This document shows, in pieces, positions 9,909 to 16,955 of a stretch of 64,000 bases of DNA. Position numbers and translations under genes: made by a program. The DNA is from Spirochaetota bacterium (GTDB lineage: Bacteria; Spirochaetota; UBA4802; JAGODF01). The stretch is taken from contig JARKUF010000007.1 in NCBI GenBank assembly GCA_029974015.1, positions 26,341-90,340 on the forward strand, given 5' to 3'. Under the pieces are notes generated by a model that saw only the letters and a program-made list of their open reading frames with translations, did not search any database and had not been told where the DNA came from. How positions within the stretch are numbered: the stretch's first letter is position 1; the number at the start of each line of letters is the position of its first letter.

Positions 9909-10695
9909 CGCCTTCCCCGTTCATTTTCCTCAGCCTGTCGCGCTGCCGCTTTAGATACGCCAGCCTGTCGTACTCGCCGCCCCGACCGGCCCCATCGCCG
10001 GATACGTCCCCGGGTTTACGCCTGATGAAGCGGCCGAGCTGTTTGCCCAGGAAATCCTGGAACGTGGGCCTTTCCTGCTCCATCGGACGGGAGCTCATTA
10101 CCCTGATGCGGTCGATCTCCTCCTTCCCGGTTATCTCGGTAATGAGGTTGATGGCGCCATCGGTGACCCCCAGAACCATTACCCGCCCCGCAAGGTCCAC
10201 CACCTGGAGGTATTTGTTTTGCCCCAGGGGGACCACTGACAGGACCTGTATCACGTCCTTCCCAAAGACCTGCAGGCCGGTCTTTCGCGTCACGAACCGG
10301 AAAAAGTAGTAGAACCCCCCCACGAGGAGCCCTATCACGAAGACAGTCTTGAATATCAGCCAGACATACGACTCCGGTTCCGCCTCATCGGCCTGATAAT
10401 TACCGTAGGGCAGAAAATCATTCCCTTTCTCCGCCTGCCCTTCCCCTTGCCGGGCCTCCCCCTGGGCTTTTGAAGACTCCGGGCGGATGTCCCCGGCGCC
10501 TTTGTCCGCCGCTTCAGCTTCAGCGGTGGCAGGGCGCTCCTGCTTGGGCGGCGTCTGGGCCCTGTGCTGCTTTGCCGCCCGCCCCGGGGCTTTCGGCGCC
10601 CCATGGCCATCCATGGGACATAATGCTGTCAGGAGCGAAAAAAATATAAGGCCCGTCACTGTACAAAACGTTTTTCGTTTCAATGTTTCGGCCAT
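9898..10695 (-). CDS. fliO: Flagellar biosynthesis protein FliO (spirochaetal FliZ)
   Basis: FliO (called FliZ in spirochaetes) helps assemble the FliP ring. From the ATG at 10695, preceded by AAGGAAA, the product has 265 residues. These are a signal-like N-terminal helix, an Ala/Glu/Gln/Lys-rich low-complexity periplasmic stretch (about 30-95), one transmembrane helix (about 105-128), and a small cytoplasmic beta domain with IQVLSVVPLGQNKYLQVVDL, the typical FliO core. A frame starting at 10743 exists but its first 16 residues look unrelated. It lies immediately upstream of fliP. Confidence 0.88.
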   Translation of the reverse strand: MAETLKRKTFCTVTGLIFFSLLTALCPMDGHGAPKAPGRAAKQHRAQTPPKQERPATAEAEAADKGAGDIRPESSKAQGEARQGEGQAEKGNDFLPYGNYQADEAEPESYVWLIFKTVFVIGLLVGGFYYFFRFVTRKTGLQVFGKDVIQVLSVVPLGQNKYLQVVDLAGRVMVLGVTDGAINLITEITGKEEIDRIRVMSSRPMEQERPTFQDFLGKQLGRFIRRKPGDVSGDGAGRGGEYDRLAYLKRQRDRLRKMNGEGDDT

Positions 10696-10979
10696 ATTTT
10701 CCTTTCTTCCCCGCAAGCGTTCGAATATGCAAGGTTTCGACACGGCATTTTAAGCCGGGAGCATTCAACATTTTCGCCACATACCATAAAAATTCATCCG
10801 CGAAAAAGTTCTTCCGTGTTGCCGGAAAATTGCGCTGAAAAGTTTTTCAAGGCGCATGCAAGGGAACGACCGCTTTACATAGCGGAGGTCCCCTTGTATC
10901 TATATTTGCAATTTGCGGCTCTGCCTCGGAGTACACAGCGGGCCCACTTCCTGTTGGGCCTTGAATAATTACACTTGCC
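10696..10979. other. fliO-fliY spacer with two RNA-hairpin candidates
   Basis: This is an unusually long gap (284 bp) in an otherwise tight operon, and it holds no credible gene. Two inverted repeats are visible. One at 10859-10896 has 6-bp outer and 5-bp inner stems separated by an internal loop (CAAGGG...CCGCT...AGCGG...CCCTTG). The other at 10941-10960 has GGCCCA and TGGGCC arms. Neither is followed by a T run on the minus strand, so they are not obvious terminators. They may be processing sites or mRNA-stabilising structures. Confidence 0.5.
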
Positions 10980-12044
10980 CTATTGGACCCGCTCTATCCT
11001 CTCGGCAGGGCTTACAATATCGGTAACGCGGACGCCGAAGTTTTCATCGATGACCACGACCTCACCCCGGGCTATGAGCTTGCCGTTAACTAAAAGGTCC
11101 ACGGGCTCGCCGGCCAGCTTGTCCAGCTCGATAATGGAGCCTTCACCGAGCCCCAGAATGTCCTTCACCAGCATTGTGGTCCGCCCCAGCTCCACGGTGA
11201 GCGTCAGCTTCACATCCAAGAGAAGGTTGATATTCGGCCCTACTCCGGGGGGGAGCCCCTCGCCCAGGGGCGGAAACTTCACGGGGCTCACGCCGACAGA
11301 GCCGAAGGCCTGGGACGGCATCTGTTGCTGGGGCGCGAAGTGCGCCGGCGCACCGCCCTGCATTCCCCCGGAAGCGGAACGCACGAGATCGGAGGCGAGG
11401 CTCACGTCCAAAACATGGTAGAACTTGGAGTTCACCATGTTTTCTATATTGATATTATATGTTACCTTGACCAGATCTCCGGAAGATGGAATCTGGAGGT
11501 CCGAAGCGCCCTTCGATACGGAGATATCCGGCGCCGTGGTCCCCACGGCCCCCCCCAGCCTGTCGGCAAACTGAGTGGCGCAGGAGGACAGCATCTGGCT
11601 CACAAACTCCTGGAGCGTGCTCTGATGCGCCTCCGAAAGCTCAGGCGGCGGGGCCCCGGTATCGTCCCCCATCATAAGGGACGAGATGACCCCGGCGTCG
11701 TTCATGGAAAAGAGGACGATATTTTTCCCCCGGATACTGCCGGTGTAATCCATGCCCACCTGGACGAAGGGGCGCGAAAAATCGCCGCGGATGGCATTTG
11801 CCGATTTCACTTCCACGTAGGCGTTGAAAATCCGTACGTTCTTCCCCAGATACGCCGTAAGGGACGGCGCCACCGCGGACATGCTCTGGTTGATCAGGTC
11901 CGCCAGGGAATCGCGCTCCAGGGGAGAAAGGCCGCCAGTCGACGGCGCTGTCTCCATCGCCGGCAAGGAACTTGGCGAGGCTACTTCATCGGCCCCCTTC
12001 AATAGCGCGTCTATTTCGTCCTGCGATAATGATCCGTCACCCAT
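10980..12044 (-). CDS. fliY: Flagellar motor switch protein FliY/FliN (CheC-like plus SpoA domain)
   Basis: FliY is a C-ring switch protein. The product has 354 residues, far longer than a plain FliN. It has the N-terminal SLSQDEIDALLKGADE motif shared with FliM/FliY, a middle region resembling the CheC/FliY fold (about 50-210), and a C-terminal SpoA domain (about 265-345) with DVKLTLTVELGRTTM and GEVVVIDENFGVRVTDI. I chose ATG 12044 because AGGTG precedes it; GTG 12053 is also in frame. No fliM lies between this gene and fliL, where spirochaetes normally have it. Confidence 0.93.
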   Translation of the reverse strand: MGDGSLSQDEIDALLKGADEVASPSSLPAMETAPSTGGLSPLERDSLADLINQSMSAVAPSLTAYLGKNVRIFNAYVEVKSANAIRGDFSRPFVQVGMDYTGSIRGKNIVLFSMNDAGVISSLMMGDDTGAPPPELSEAHQSTLQEFVSQMLSSCATQFADRLGGAVGTTAPDISVSKGASDLQIPSSGDLVKVTYNINIENMVNSKFYHVLDVSLASDLVRSASGGMQGGAPAHFAPQQQMPSQAFGSVGVSPVKFPPLGEGLPPGVGPNINLLLDVKLTLTVELGRTTMLVKDILGLGEGSIIELDKLAGEPVDLLVNGKLIARGEVVVIDENFGVRVTDIVSPAERIERVQ

Positions 12045-12128
12045 ATTTGACACCTGTCATATCACAAAATTCTCCGGGACCCGGGACGGCGGTCCCCCGG
12101 AAACCCATACTTCAATATACGGAAGTCC

Positions 12129-12674
12129 TCAGGGGCTTACAACAAATTCCGTAAAGTACACGTCCTCAATTTTGCCGTCCCTGAGAATGACGTTAATATG
12201 CGCCTTGATCTCCTCCGCCAGCCCGATCTTGTCCTCCAGGGAGTCCATGTCCTCGTACTTTTTGCTCCCCAGAAGGAGGTTGATGATGTGCCGCATTTCC
12301 GTACTGCGCTTCACAAGCTCCTGGTTGAGATTGAGATTGTCCTCGGAGTACCCCAGAGACACGGTGATCTTCGCAAAATGGGGCTCGGGGTCCCGGGTGC
12401 TCACGGAGAAGGACGGCAGGTCGTAATGGAGCCTGGGAAGGGGCGGTGGCGCGATGAGCCTCCCCTCCTCCGTCTGGCTTCTGCGCTCCTCCACATAATT
12501 AGCCACTATCCAGCTTATGCCGAACATGGCCGCCGCCAGGAGCACCACTCCCACGACCCAGAGAAGGATCTTTACGATTTTGGAAGCCGCCGCGCTTGGC
12601 GCCGATTCCGCCGCCCCTCCGCCGGACTCCTCGTCGTCGTCAATATCGTTAGTCAGCTTTTCGTCGTCACCCAT
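12129..12674 (-). CDS. fliL: Flagellar basal-body protein FliL
   Basis: This 180-residue single-span membrane protein has an acidic cytoplasmic N-terminus, a transmembrane helix at about 34-54, and a periplasmic domain with the FliL pattern (FAKITVSLGYSED, then KRSTEMRHIINLLL and RDGKIEDVYFTEFVV). FliL stabilises stators and supports torque. The ATG at 12674 gives the usual short N-terminus and has AGGGTG upstream; a frame from 12752 would add 26 unrelated residues. It is separated from motB by two palindromic repeat units. Confidence 0.93.
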   Translation of the reverse strand: MGDDEKLTNDIDDDEESGGGAAESAPSAAASKIVKILLWVVGVVLLAAAMFGISWIVANYVEERRSQTEEGRLIAPPPLPRLHYDLPSFSVSTRDPEPHFAKITVSLGYSEDNLNLNQELVKRSTEMRHIINLLLGSKKYEDMDSLEDKIGLAEEIKAHINVILRDGKIEDVYFTEFVVSP

Positions 12675-12747
12675 AATCGGCACCCTGAATAGGCATCCAG
12701 TTGCGATGAATGCTTTTTGTACCTGCAAGAACGGTTGATCAATTGCA

Positions 12748-12868
12748 GACAACCTTTAACAATCAGGTTTTCCCGCCCGCCTTCGGCGGGCTAAAAAACA
12801 TAAGTCCTGAGTATGCCAGTAGTTACAATTCATGGTAACTTCAAAGATATAATTTTTCAGGTCCCCTG
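12748..12868. repeat. Palindromic intergenic repeat, copy A
   Basis: First of two tandem copies filling the 392-bp fliL-motB gap. It contains GGTTTTCCCGCCCGCC-TTCG-GCGGG, then CCTGAGTATGCCAGTAGTTAC and an AT-rich tail ending near TTTTTCAGG. The right half of the main hairpin has decayed (CTAAAAAACATAAG). The tail reappears inverted at 53545-53636. No gene was found in this gap. Confidence 0.8.
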
Positions 12869-12924
12869 TAATCAAAATTTATGTGACATAATATAACATA
12901 CATTCAGAATGTCAAGAAATTTAT

Positions 12925-13052
12925 CATGGCAACCTCTAATAATTAGGTTTTCCCGCCCGCCTTCGGCGGGCGGGAAAACCTAATTCCTGAGTATGCCAGT
13001 ATTTACAAATCATGCGAACCTCAAAAATTTAATTTTTAGAGGTTCCCATAAA
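12925..13052. repeat. Palindromic intergenic repeat, copy B (best preserved)
   Basis: This is the most complete unit. A perfect 20-bp stem (12941-12960 with 12966-12985) surrounds a short CTTCG loop. It is followed by CTGAGTATGCCAGTATTTAC and then a second hairpin (13016-13046, GAACCTC...GAGGTTC with an A/T-rich middle and one bulged base). The two-hairpin structure defines the family. It lies just past the motB stop at 13067. Confidence 0.85.
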
Positions 13053-13066
13053 AAAGTCTAAGGATT

Positions 13067-13855
13067 TCACCTCCATTCTTCGTCGGGAAGCGGCCGCTCG
13101 ATTTTCCCGGCCTCGCCTTTCTCCACCACCTTCTCCCTGAGTATCACGATATCCACCCGGCGGTTGAAGGCCCTTCCCTCTGGCGTATTATTATCGTCAA
13201 TGGGGCGATACTGCCCAAAGGCCACGGCGGACAGGCGTTTAGGATTGACGCCCTCCTCCTCCTGAAAATACCGAAGCACATTGACGCTCCTTGCCCCGGA
13301 AAGCTCCCAGTTGGTTTCGAACCCTCCTTTCGCCGCCGGAGGCGCATTAGGAGTGTTGTCCGTATGCCCCTCGATTCGCACGAAATTCGGAATATCCTTT
13401 AAAATACCGCTGACTTTTTTCAACACGGCCTTTGCATCGTTTCGGAGCCTTGCGCTCCCGGGGTCAAAATAGGCGTCGCTGGTGAGGGTTATCACCAGGC
13501 CCCTTTCGTCTTCCCGGACTCGCACTTTTTTCGCCTCGATTTCGGGCTTGAATGCCTGGACCATGAGTTTAAGATGCGTAGCCACGGCCTTTCCTTTTTT
13601 CTGGGAAGGCAGGGTCATCACGTTCTGTCCCAGCTCGACCAGCCTGCCTTTTTCAAAAGTGGAGCCGCCGGTAAGGGCGCCGAAGGAGCCGCGAAAGGGG
13701 GACATCATAAGCTGGAATTCCTCCTGGGTCACATGTGTCACATCTCCCATGAGGAGGACGAAGAACACCATGAGAAGGTTGTTCATGTCCCCGAAGGTGG
13801 TCATCCACAGGGGGGTGGCGATCAGCTCCGATTTTTTCCGTTTCTTGACGGCCAT
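13067..13855 (-). CDS. motB: Flagellar stator protein MotB
   Basis: MotB anchors the stator to peptidoglycan. The 262-residue protein has a short basic N-terminus, one transmembrane helix at about 24-42 with the ion-carrying Asp at D23 (TFGDMNNLLMVFF), a plug/linker region, and a C-terminal OmpA-like domain (about 135-250) with VRIEGHTDNTP and GRAFNRRVDI. Its ATG overlaps the motA stop by one base (TAATG), so translation is coupled. Length and order are normal. Confidence 0.97.
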   Translation of the reverse strand: MAVKKRKKSELIATPLWMTTFGDMNNLLMVFFVLLMGDVTHVTQEEFQLMMSPFRGSFGALTGGSTFEKGRLVELGQNVMTLPSQKKGKAVATHLKLMVQAFKPEIEAKKVRVREDERGLVITLTSDAYFDPGSARLRNDAKAVLKKVSGILKDIPNFVRIEGHTDNTPNAPPAAKGGFETNWELSGARSVNVLRYFQEEEGVNPKRLSAVAFGQYRPIDDNNTPEGRAFNRRVDIVILREKVVEKGEAGKIERPLPDEEWR

Positions 13856-14634
13856 TAATCGCCGACCTCGCTCGATATGGCTTCACGCTGGGCGGGCGGC
13901 AGGAAGGACACCAGTTTGTCCTTCACGATGCGGGGGTTCTCCCCCGCCTGTATGGAAAGGACACCCTCAAGCATGATGAGTTTTGTGAGCATTTCTTCAT
14001 TGGTTCGAAAATTCAGTTTGGTCCCCATCGGGATGAGAATGAAGTAGGCCCAAACGGCCCCGTACAGCGTGGTGATAAGGGCCGTGGCAAGGGCCGGTCC
14101 AATGGCGGACTTGTCCTCCAGGTTCGCAAGCATGATGACGAGGCCTATGAGTGTCCCGATCATCCCGAAGGAAGGGGCCACCGACGCCCAGGTATCGAGA
14201 ATCCCCTTGTTTTCGTCGTGCCGGTTGAGAAAATGCTCAATGTCGGTCTCGAGGATTTTCCGGACCAGCTCCGGGTCATTACCGTCCACCACGAGCTGTA
14301 TGCCCTTTCGTAAAAACTCGTCGTCCAGATCGCTCAGGTCATCTTCCAGCGCCAGAAGGCCCTCGCGCCGGGCCTTCTCCGAGAAGGAAACCACCGTCAG
14401 GATCAGTTCCGCCGGGTTGAAGGACTGGGGGAAAATTAGTATCTTGAAAACCGGCATAAGTTTCAGCATCTTGAGCATGGGGTACGCCACGAACATTGCC
14501 GCCGCGGAACCGCCGAAGGTGATCATGACCGAAGGAGGGTCGAGGAACTGCAGAATATTTCCTCCGGCAAGCAACACGCCGAGAATAAGAAAAATTGTAC
14601 CCGCAATTAGTCCTGCAATGGTTGCTAAATCCAT
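13855..14634 (-). CDS. motA: Flagellar stator protein MotA
   Basis: MotA forms the ion channel of the stator and contacts FliG. The 259-residue protein has four transmembrane helices (about 5-25, 32-52, 150-172, 180-200) and the conserved SFGMIGTLIGLVIML between the second cytoplasmic loop and helix 3. Charged residues of the large cytoplasmic loop (about 60-145) are present. It is followed without a gap by motB and preceded by a 160-bp spacer that carries a very stable hairpin. Confidence 0.97.
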   Translation of the reverse strand: MDLATIAGLIAGTIFLILGVLLAGGNILQFLDPPSVMITFGGSAAAMFVAYPMLKMLKLMPVFKILIFPQSFNPAELILTVVSFSEKARREGLLALEDDLSDLDDEFLRKGIQLVVDGNDPELVRKILETDIEHFLNRHDENKGILDTWASVAPSFGMIGTLIGLVIMLANLEDKSAIGPALATALITTLYGAVWAYFILIPMGTKLNFRTNEEMLTKLIMLEGVLSIQAGENPRIVKDKLVSFLPPAQREAISSEVGD

Positions 14635-14735
14635 GAAACGGCTCCTGGTCTAAAATCGGACGGTAATCAAGGAAATTCCTACATTATGATATATCGGGAA
14701 TTCCCCGATAAACATTTACAATTATAAATGTCCGT

Positions 14736-14781
14736 CCCCCCGGCGTAGGCGCGCAAGCGGTTGCGCGCCTTCGCCGGGGGG
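14736..14781 (-). other. Long near-perfect GC-rich hairpin between flbD and motA
   Basis: A 10-bp stem (CCCCCCGGCG with CGCCGGGGGG) continues, across a 2x2 internal loop, into a 9-bp stem (GGCGCGCAA with TTGCGCGCC) capped by a GCGG tetraloop. It lies in the transcribed spacer of the flagellar operon and has no T run on the minus strand. It could limit read-through, protect a processed motAB mRNA, or be a repeat-derived insertion. Confidence 0.75.
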
Positions 14782-14794
14782 TTCGACGTTAATA

Positions 14795-14977
14795 TCACGC
14801 TTCCAGGGTTTTCCTGTATTCCCTGATGAGGCCGAGTATCTCTGCAACCGATTCCTTGAGGACATATTTCCTGTCGTTGGTAAGGGTAACGACGGTGTCG
14901 GGGAGTTCCTCCATTATTTCGATATGGCGCTCGTTGAGCATGAATTCCTCCCCGTTTAGCCTGTGCACCTTAATCAT
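14795..14977 (-). CDS. flbD: Flagellar protein FlbD (FlbD family, small)
   Basis: This 60-residue protein matches the small FlbD family of spirochaetes and Gram-positives (not the Caulobacter regulator of that name). It opens with IKVHRLNGEEFMLN and includes PDTVVTLTNDRKYVLKESV. Its role is unclear, but it nearly always sits beside motA or flgE. It has a strong ribosome site (GGAGGAGG) and overlaps the stop of the upstream DUF115 gene by 4 bp. Confidence 0.93.
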   Translation of the reverse strand: MIKVHRLNGEEFMLNERHIEIMEELPDTVVTLTNDRKYVLKESVAEILGLIREYRKTLEA

Positions 14978-15900
14978 GTATGCCTCCTCCCGGGGCGCCT
15001 CCGGTCCAGGAGAGAAAAATAGCCCCGGGCCCCCGTTTTTTTCACATGCCTTTCCGATACGCCCGGGTCACTGCAATCATAGACCGGCGTTCCCTGACTG
15101 GCCAGGAGCTCCTCCAGCCATGTCTTTGCGGCGAGGAACTGGTGGCTCGTGTAGAACAGCTTCTCTCCCCTGCGAAGTTCGTAGTCACGGCGCGCCCTGA
15201 TGGCGTCGAATTCAATTCGCTCCACGGTCCTGAAACGGTCGGCCCTGCGGATTTCGGCGGCATGGACGGCTGTCCCGCGGGCGTAGTATCTGCGAAAAAA
15301 GGCAAGATCATTCCCCATCATTAGAATGGAACGGACTCCGCACCCCAGGGCGAGGGCCACGGCCTGGGTGGTGACGATGTTTCCCGTGGCCACAAAACCG
15401 AGATCTCTGCCCGCCCGCTCCCAGAGCTCATCGTAGGGAGGCCCCTGTATCATCCAGTTATAGAAGCTGATCTCCCCTTTCCAGCGGCCAAGGTTCGCGG
15501 GGGACATACAACTGAAAGCCAGGAGGCGCATGCTCCGGGTGTCGACGCCCCCGAAAAAATCCACGGGAACGGTTTCACAGGAAATGACATAGCCGGGACG
15601 GACTCCGAATCGGGAAAGAGGAAGGAGCGCCATATCGACGGCAATAATGGCGAGCTCTCCGCGGTGCTGGTATTTTTTCAGATCGCCCACGCTTTTCTCG
15701 AGGCTGGGCCCCGCCCCGACGATACACACATGGCGGCCACGAAACTCCTCCACCACGCCGGAAAGCCCTCCGCACCGACGTATTAGCGGAAGGTTCCGCT
15801 CCAGGTTCCTGCGAAAAGCAGGAAGCCGCTCGGCGAGGATTCCCTCGTTGAGATTTCCGTACAAGCTCTCCCTGTCCACTGCCGCCGATGCCTTCATCAT
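14974..15900 (-). CDS. DUF115 (MptE-like / motility accessory) protein
   Basis: This 308-residue protein has the DUF115 signature CIVGAGPSLEKS (about 59-70), then AIIAVDMALLPLSRFGVRPGY and a region around GNIVTTQAVALALGCGVRSI. DUF115 domains occur in 6-hydroxymethylpterin pyrophosphokinases of archaea and in motility accessory factors (Maf) of bacteria linked to flagellin glycosylation. The latter role fits this context, since the gene heads the flagellar operon and is coupled to flbD. No Shine-Dalgarno sequence precedes the ATG (see the promoter at 15905-15934). Confidence 0.75.
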   Translation of the reverse strand: MMKASAAVDRESLYGNLNEGILAERLPAFRRNLERNLPLIRRCGGLSGVVEEFRGRHVCIVGAGPSLEKSVGDLKKYQHRGELAIIAVDMALLPLSRFGVRPGYVISCETVPVDFFGGVDTRSMRLLAFSCMSPANLGRWKGEISFYNWMIQGPPYDELWERAGRDLGFVATGNIVTTQAVALALGCGVRSILMMGNDLAFFRRYYARGTAVHAAEIRRADRFRTVERIEFDAIRARRDYELRRGEKLFYTSHQFLAAKTWLEELLASQGTPVYDCSDPGVSERHVKKTGARGYFSLLDRRRPGRRHT

Positions 15901-15904
15901 AACA

Positions 15905-15934
15905 TTTAAAACAGGCTTTCCCCTCTCCTGTCAA
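15905..15934 (-). promoter_or_regulatory. Candidate sigma-70 promoter of the flagellar operon
   Basis: On the minus strand there is a consensus -35 (TTGACA, 15929-15934), an 18-bp spacer and TTTAAA (15905-15910). The expected transcript start falls at or within a few bases of the DUF115 ATG at 15900, implying a leaderless mRNA; this agrees with the missing ribosome site. Other promoters further upstream are possible. Confidence 0.4.
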
Positions 15935-15958
15935 GCATTAACACCGGGATACCAACCG

Positions 15959-16050
15959 GCAGCCTCTTATTATCAGGTTTTCCGCCCGCCTTTTGCGGGG
16001 AAAACTCGAAAGTTGAACCTGCTGACAGGCTCTACGCATACATTTTCTCT
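15959..16050. repeat. Palindromic intergenic repeat, degenerate copy C
   Basis: This is a degenerate copy with CAGGTTTTCCGCCCGCC-TTTT-GCGGGGAAAAC followed by CTGACAGGCTCTACGCATAC. It lies in the divergent spacer between the flagellar operon and the ThiF-like gene, so it marks the operon boundary. Confidence 0.6.
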
Positions 16051-16146
16051 ACTCGGGCTTTACTGCCATGCCGAAGGAAAAAGCTTGATACTACAAAGAT
16101 ATCCTGCTATTTCTTCCATACTATCGGGTATTACAGAGGAAACGCC

Positions 16147-16878
16147 ATGTTTACAGCGGACGAATTGACGCGGTACGGCCGTCAGATTTCCATCAAGGGC
16201 TGGGGGAAGGAGGGACAGGAAAAACTAAATTCTTCCACGGTTTTCGTGGCCGGCGCCGGAGGGCTGGGAAGTCCCCTCCTCTACTATTTGGCCGTGGCGG
16301 GCGTTGGAAGAATCCGCATCTGCGACTTCGACAAGCTTGAGCTTTCAAACCTGAACAGGCAAATTCTCCATCCCACGGAGCGGGTCGGAAGGCCAAAGGC
16401 CGAATCGGCCCGAGACACGCTGAAAAGCGCCAACGGAAACGTGTCCGTAGAAGTACTCCTCGAAAAAATCACGGCTAAAAACGGCGCGTCGCTTGTGGCC
16501 AATGCGGACATCATCGTTGATTGTCTGGACAACTTCGAGGCGCGACACATCCTCAACCGCGTCTCGGTGGAAAAGCAGGTACCCATGGTCCACGCCGGCG
16601 TGGAAGGGTTTCAGGGGCAGATCACCTTCCTTGCCCCGCCCGCCACGGCGTGCCTGGCCTGTTTCCTTCCCGAAAAAGCGAGGAAGATGTCAGCACCCAT
16701 AGTCGGAGCTACGGCGGGGGTGATGGGGGCCCTGGAGGCGATGGAAGTCCTCAAGCACATCACGGGCATCGGGGAGAACCTTCGAAACAGGCTCCTCATC
16801 TTTAGCGGAGGCGACATGACATTCAACACCATCAAGCTCTCGAGGAACCCGAAGTGCGGAGTGTGCGGCGGAAAATAA
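16147..16878 (+). CDS. ThiF/MoeB/HesA-family adenylyltransferase
   Basis: This E1-like enzyme would adenylate the C-terminal Gly-Gly of a ThiS/MoaD-type sulfur carrier for thiamine, molybdopterin or related sulfur transfer. The 243 residues contain the nucleotide-binding GAGGLGSPLLYYLA (about 36-49), the catalytic region around SNLNRQ and DCLDNFEARH, and the zinc-binding cysteine pairs C169/C172 and C237/C240. It is shorter than ThiF/MoeB fusions and has no rhodanese domain. No carrier-protein gene is adjacent, so the pathway cannot be assigned. Confidence 0.88.
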   Translation: MFTADELTRYGRQISIKGWGKEGQEKLNSSTVFVAGAGGLGSPLLYYLAVAGVGRIRICDFDKLELSNLNRQILHPTERVGRPKAESARDTLKSANGNVSVEVLLEKITAKNGASLVANADIIVDCLDNFEARHILNRVSVEKQVPMVHAGVEGFQGQITFLAPPATACLACFLPEKARKMSAPIVGATAGVMGALEAMEVLKHITGIGENLRNRLLIFSGGDMTFNTIKLSRNPKCGVCGGK

Positions 16879-16907
16879 TCGCCCCGGGTGATGCGGTATA
16901 ATATCGA

Positions 16908-16930
16908 GGGCGGCGCTTTCGGCGCCGTCC
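16908..16930. terminator. Hairpin between convergent genes (possible bidirectional terminator)
   Basis: GGGCGGCGC pairs with GCGCCGTCC (one G-U pair) around a TTTCG loop. It lies in the 77-bp gap between the ends of two convergent genes. There is no strong T run on either side, so termination efficiency is uncertain. Confidence 0.45.
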
Positions 16931-16955
16931 ACCCGCGAATAAATAAACAGTGACG

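Noticed and set aside
12748..13052. Repeated units considered as a CRISPR array
   Set aside because: Only two units, about 120 bp each, with internal palindromes and no regular spacers; the same units are dispersed singly elsewhere.
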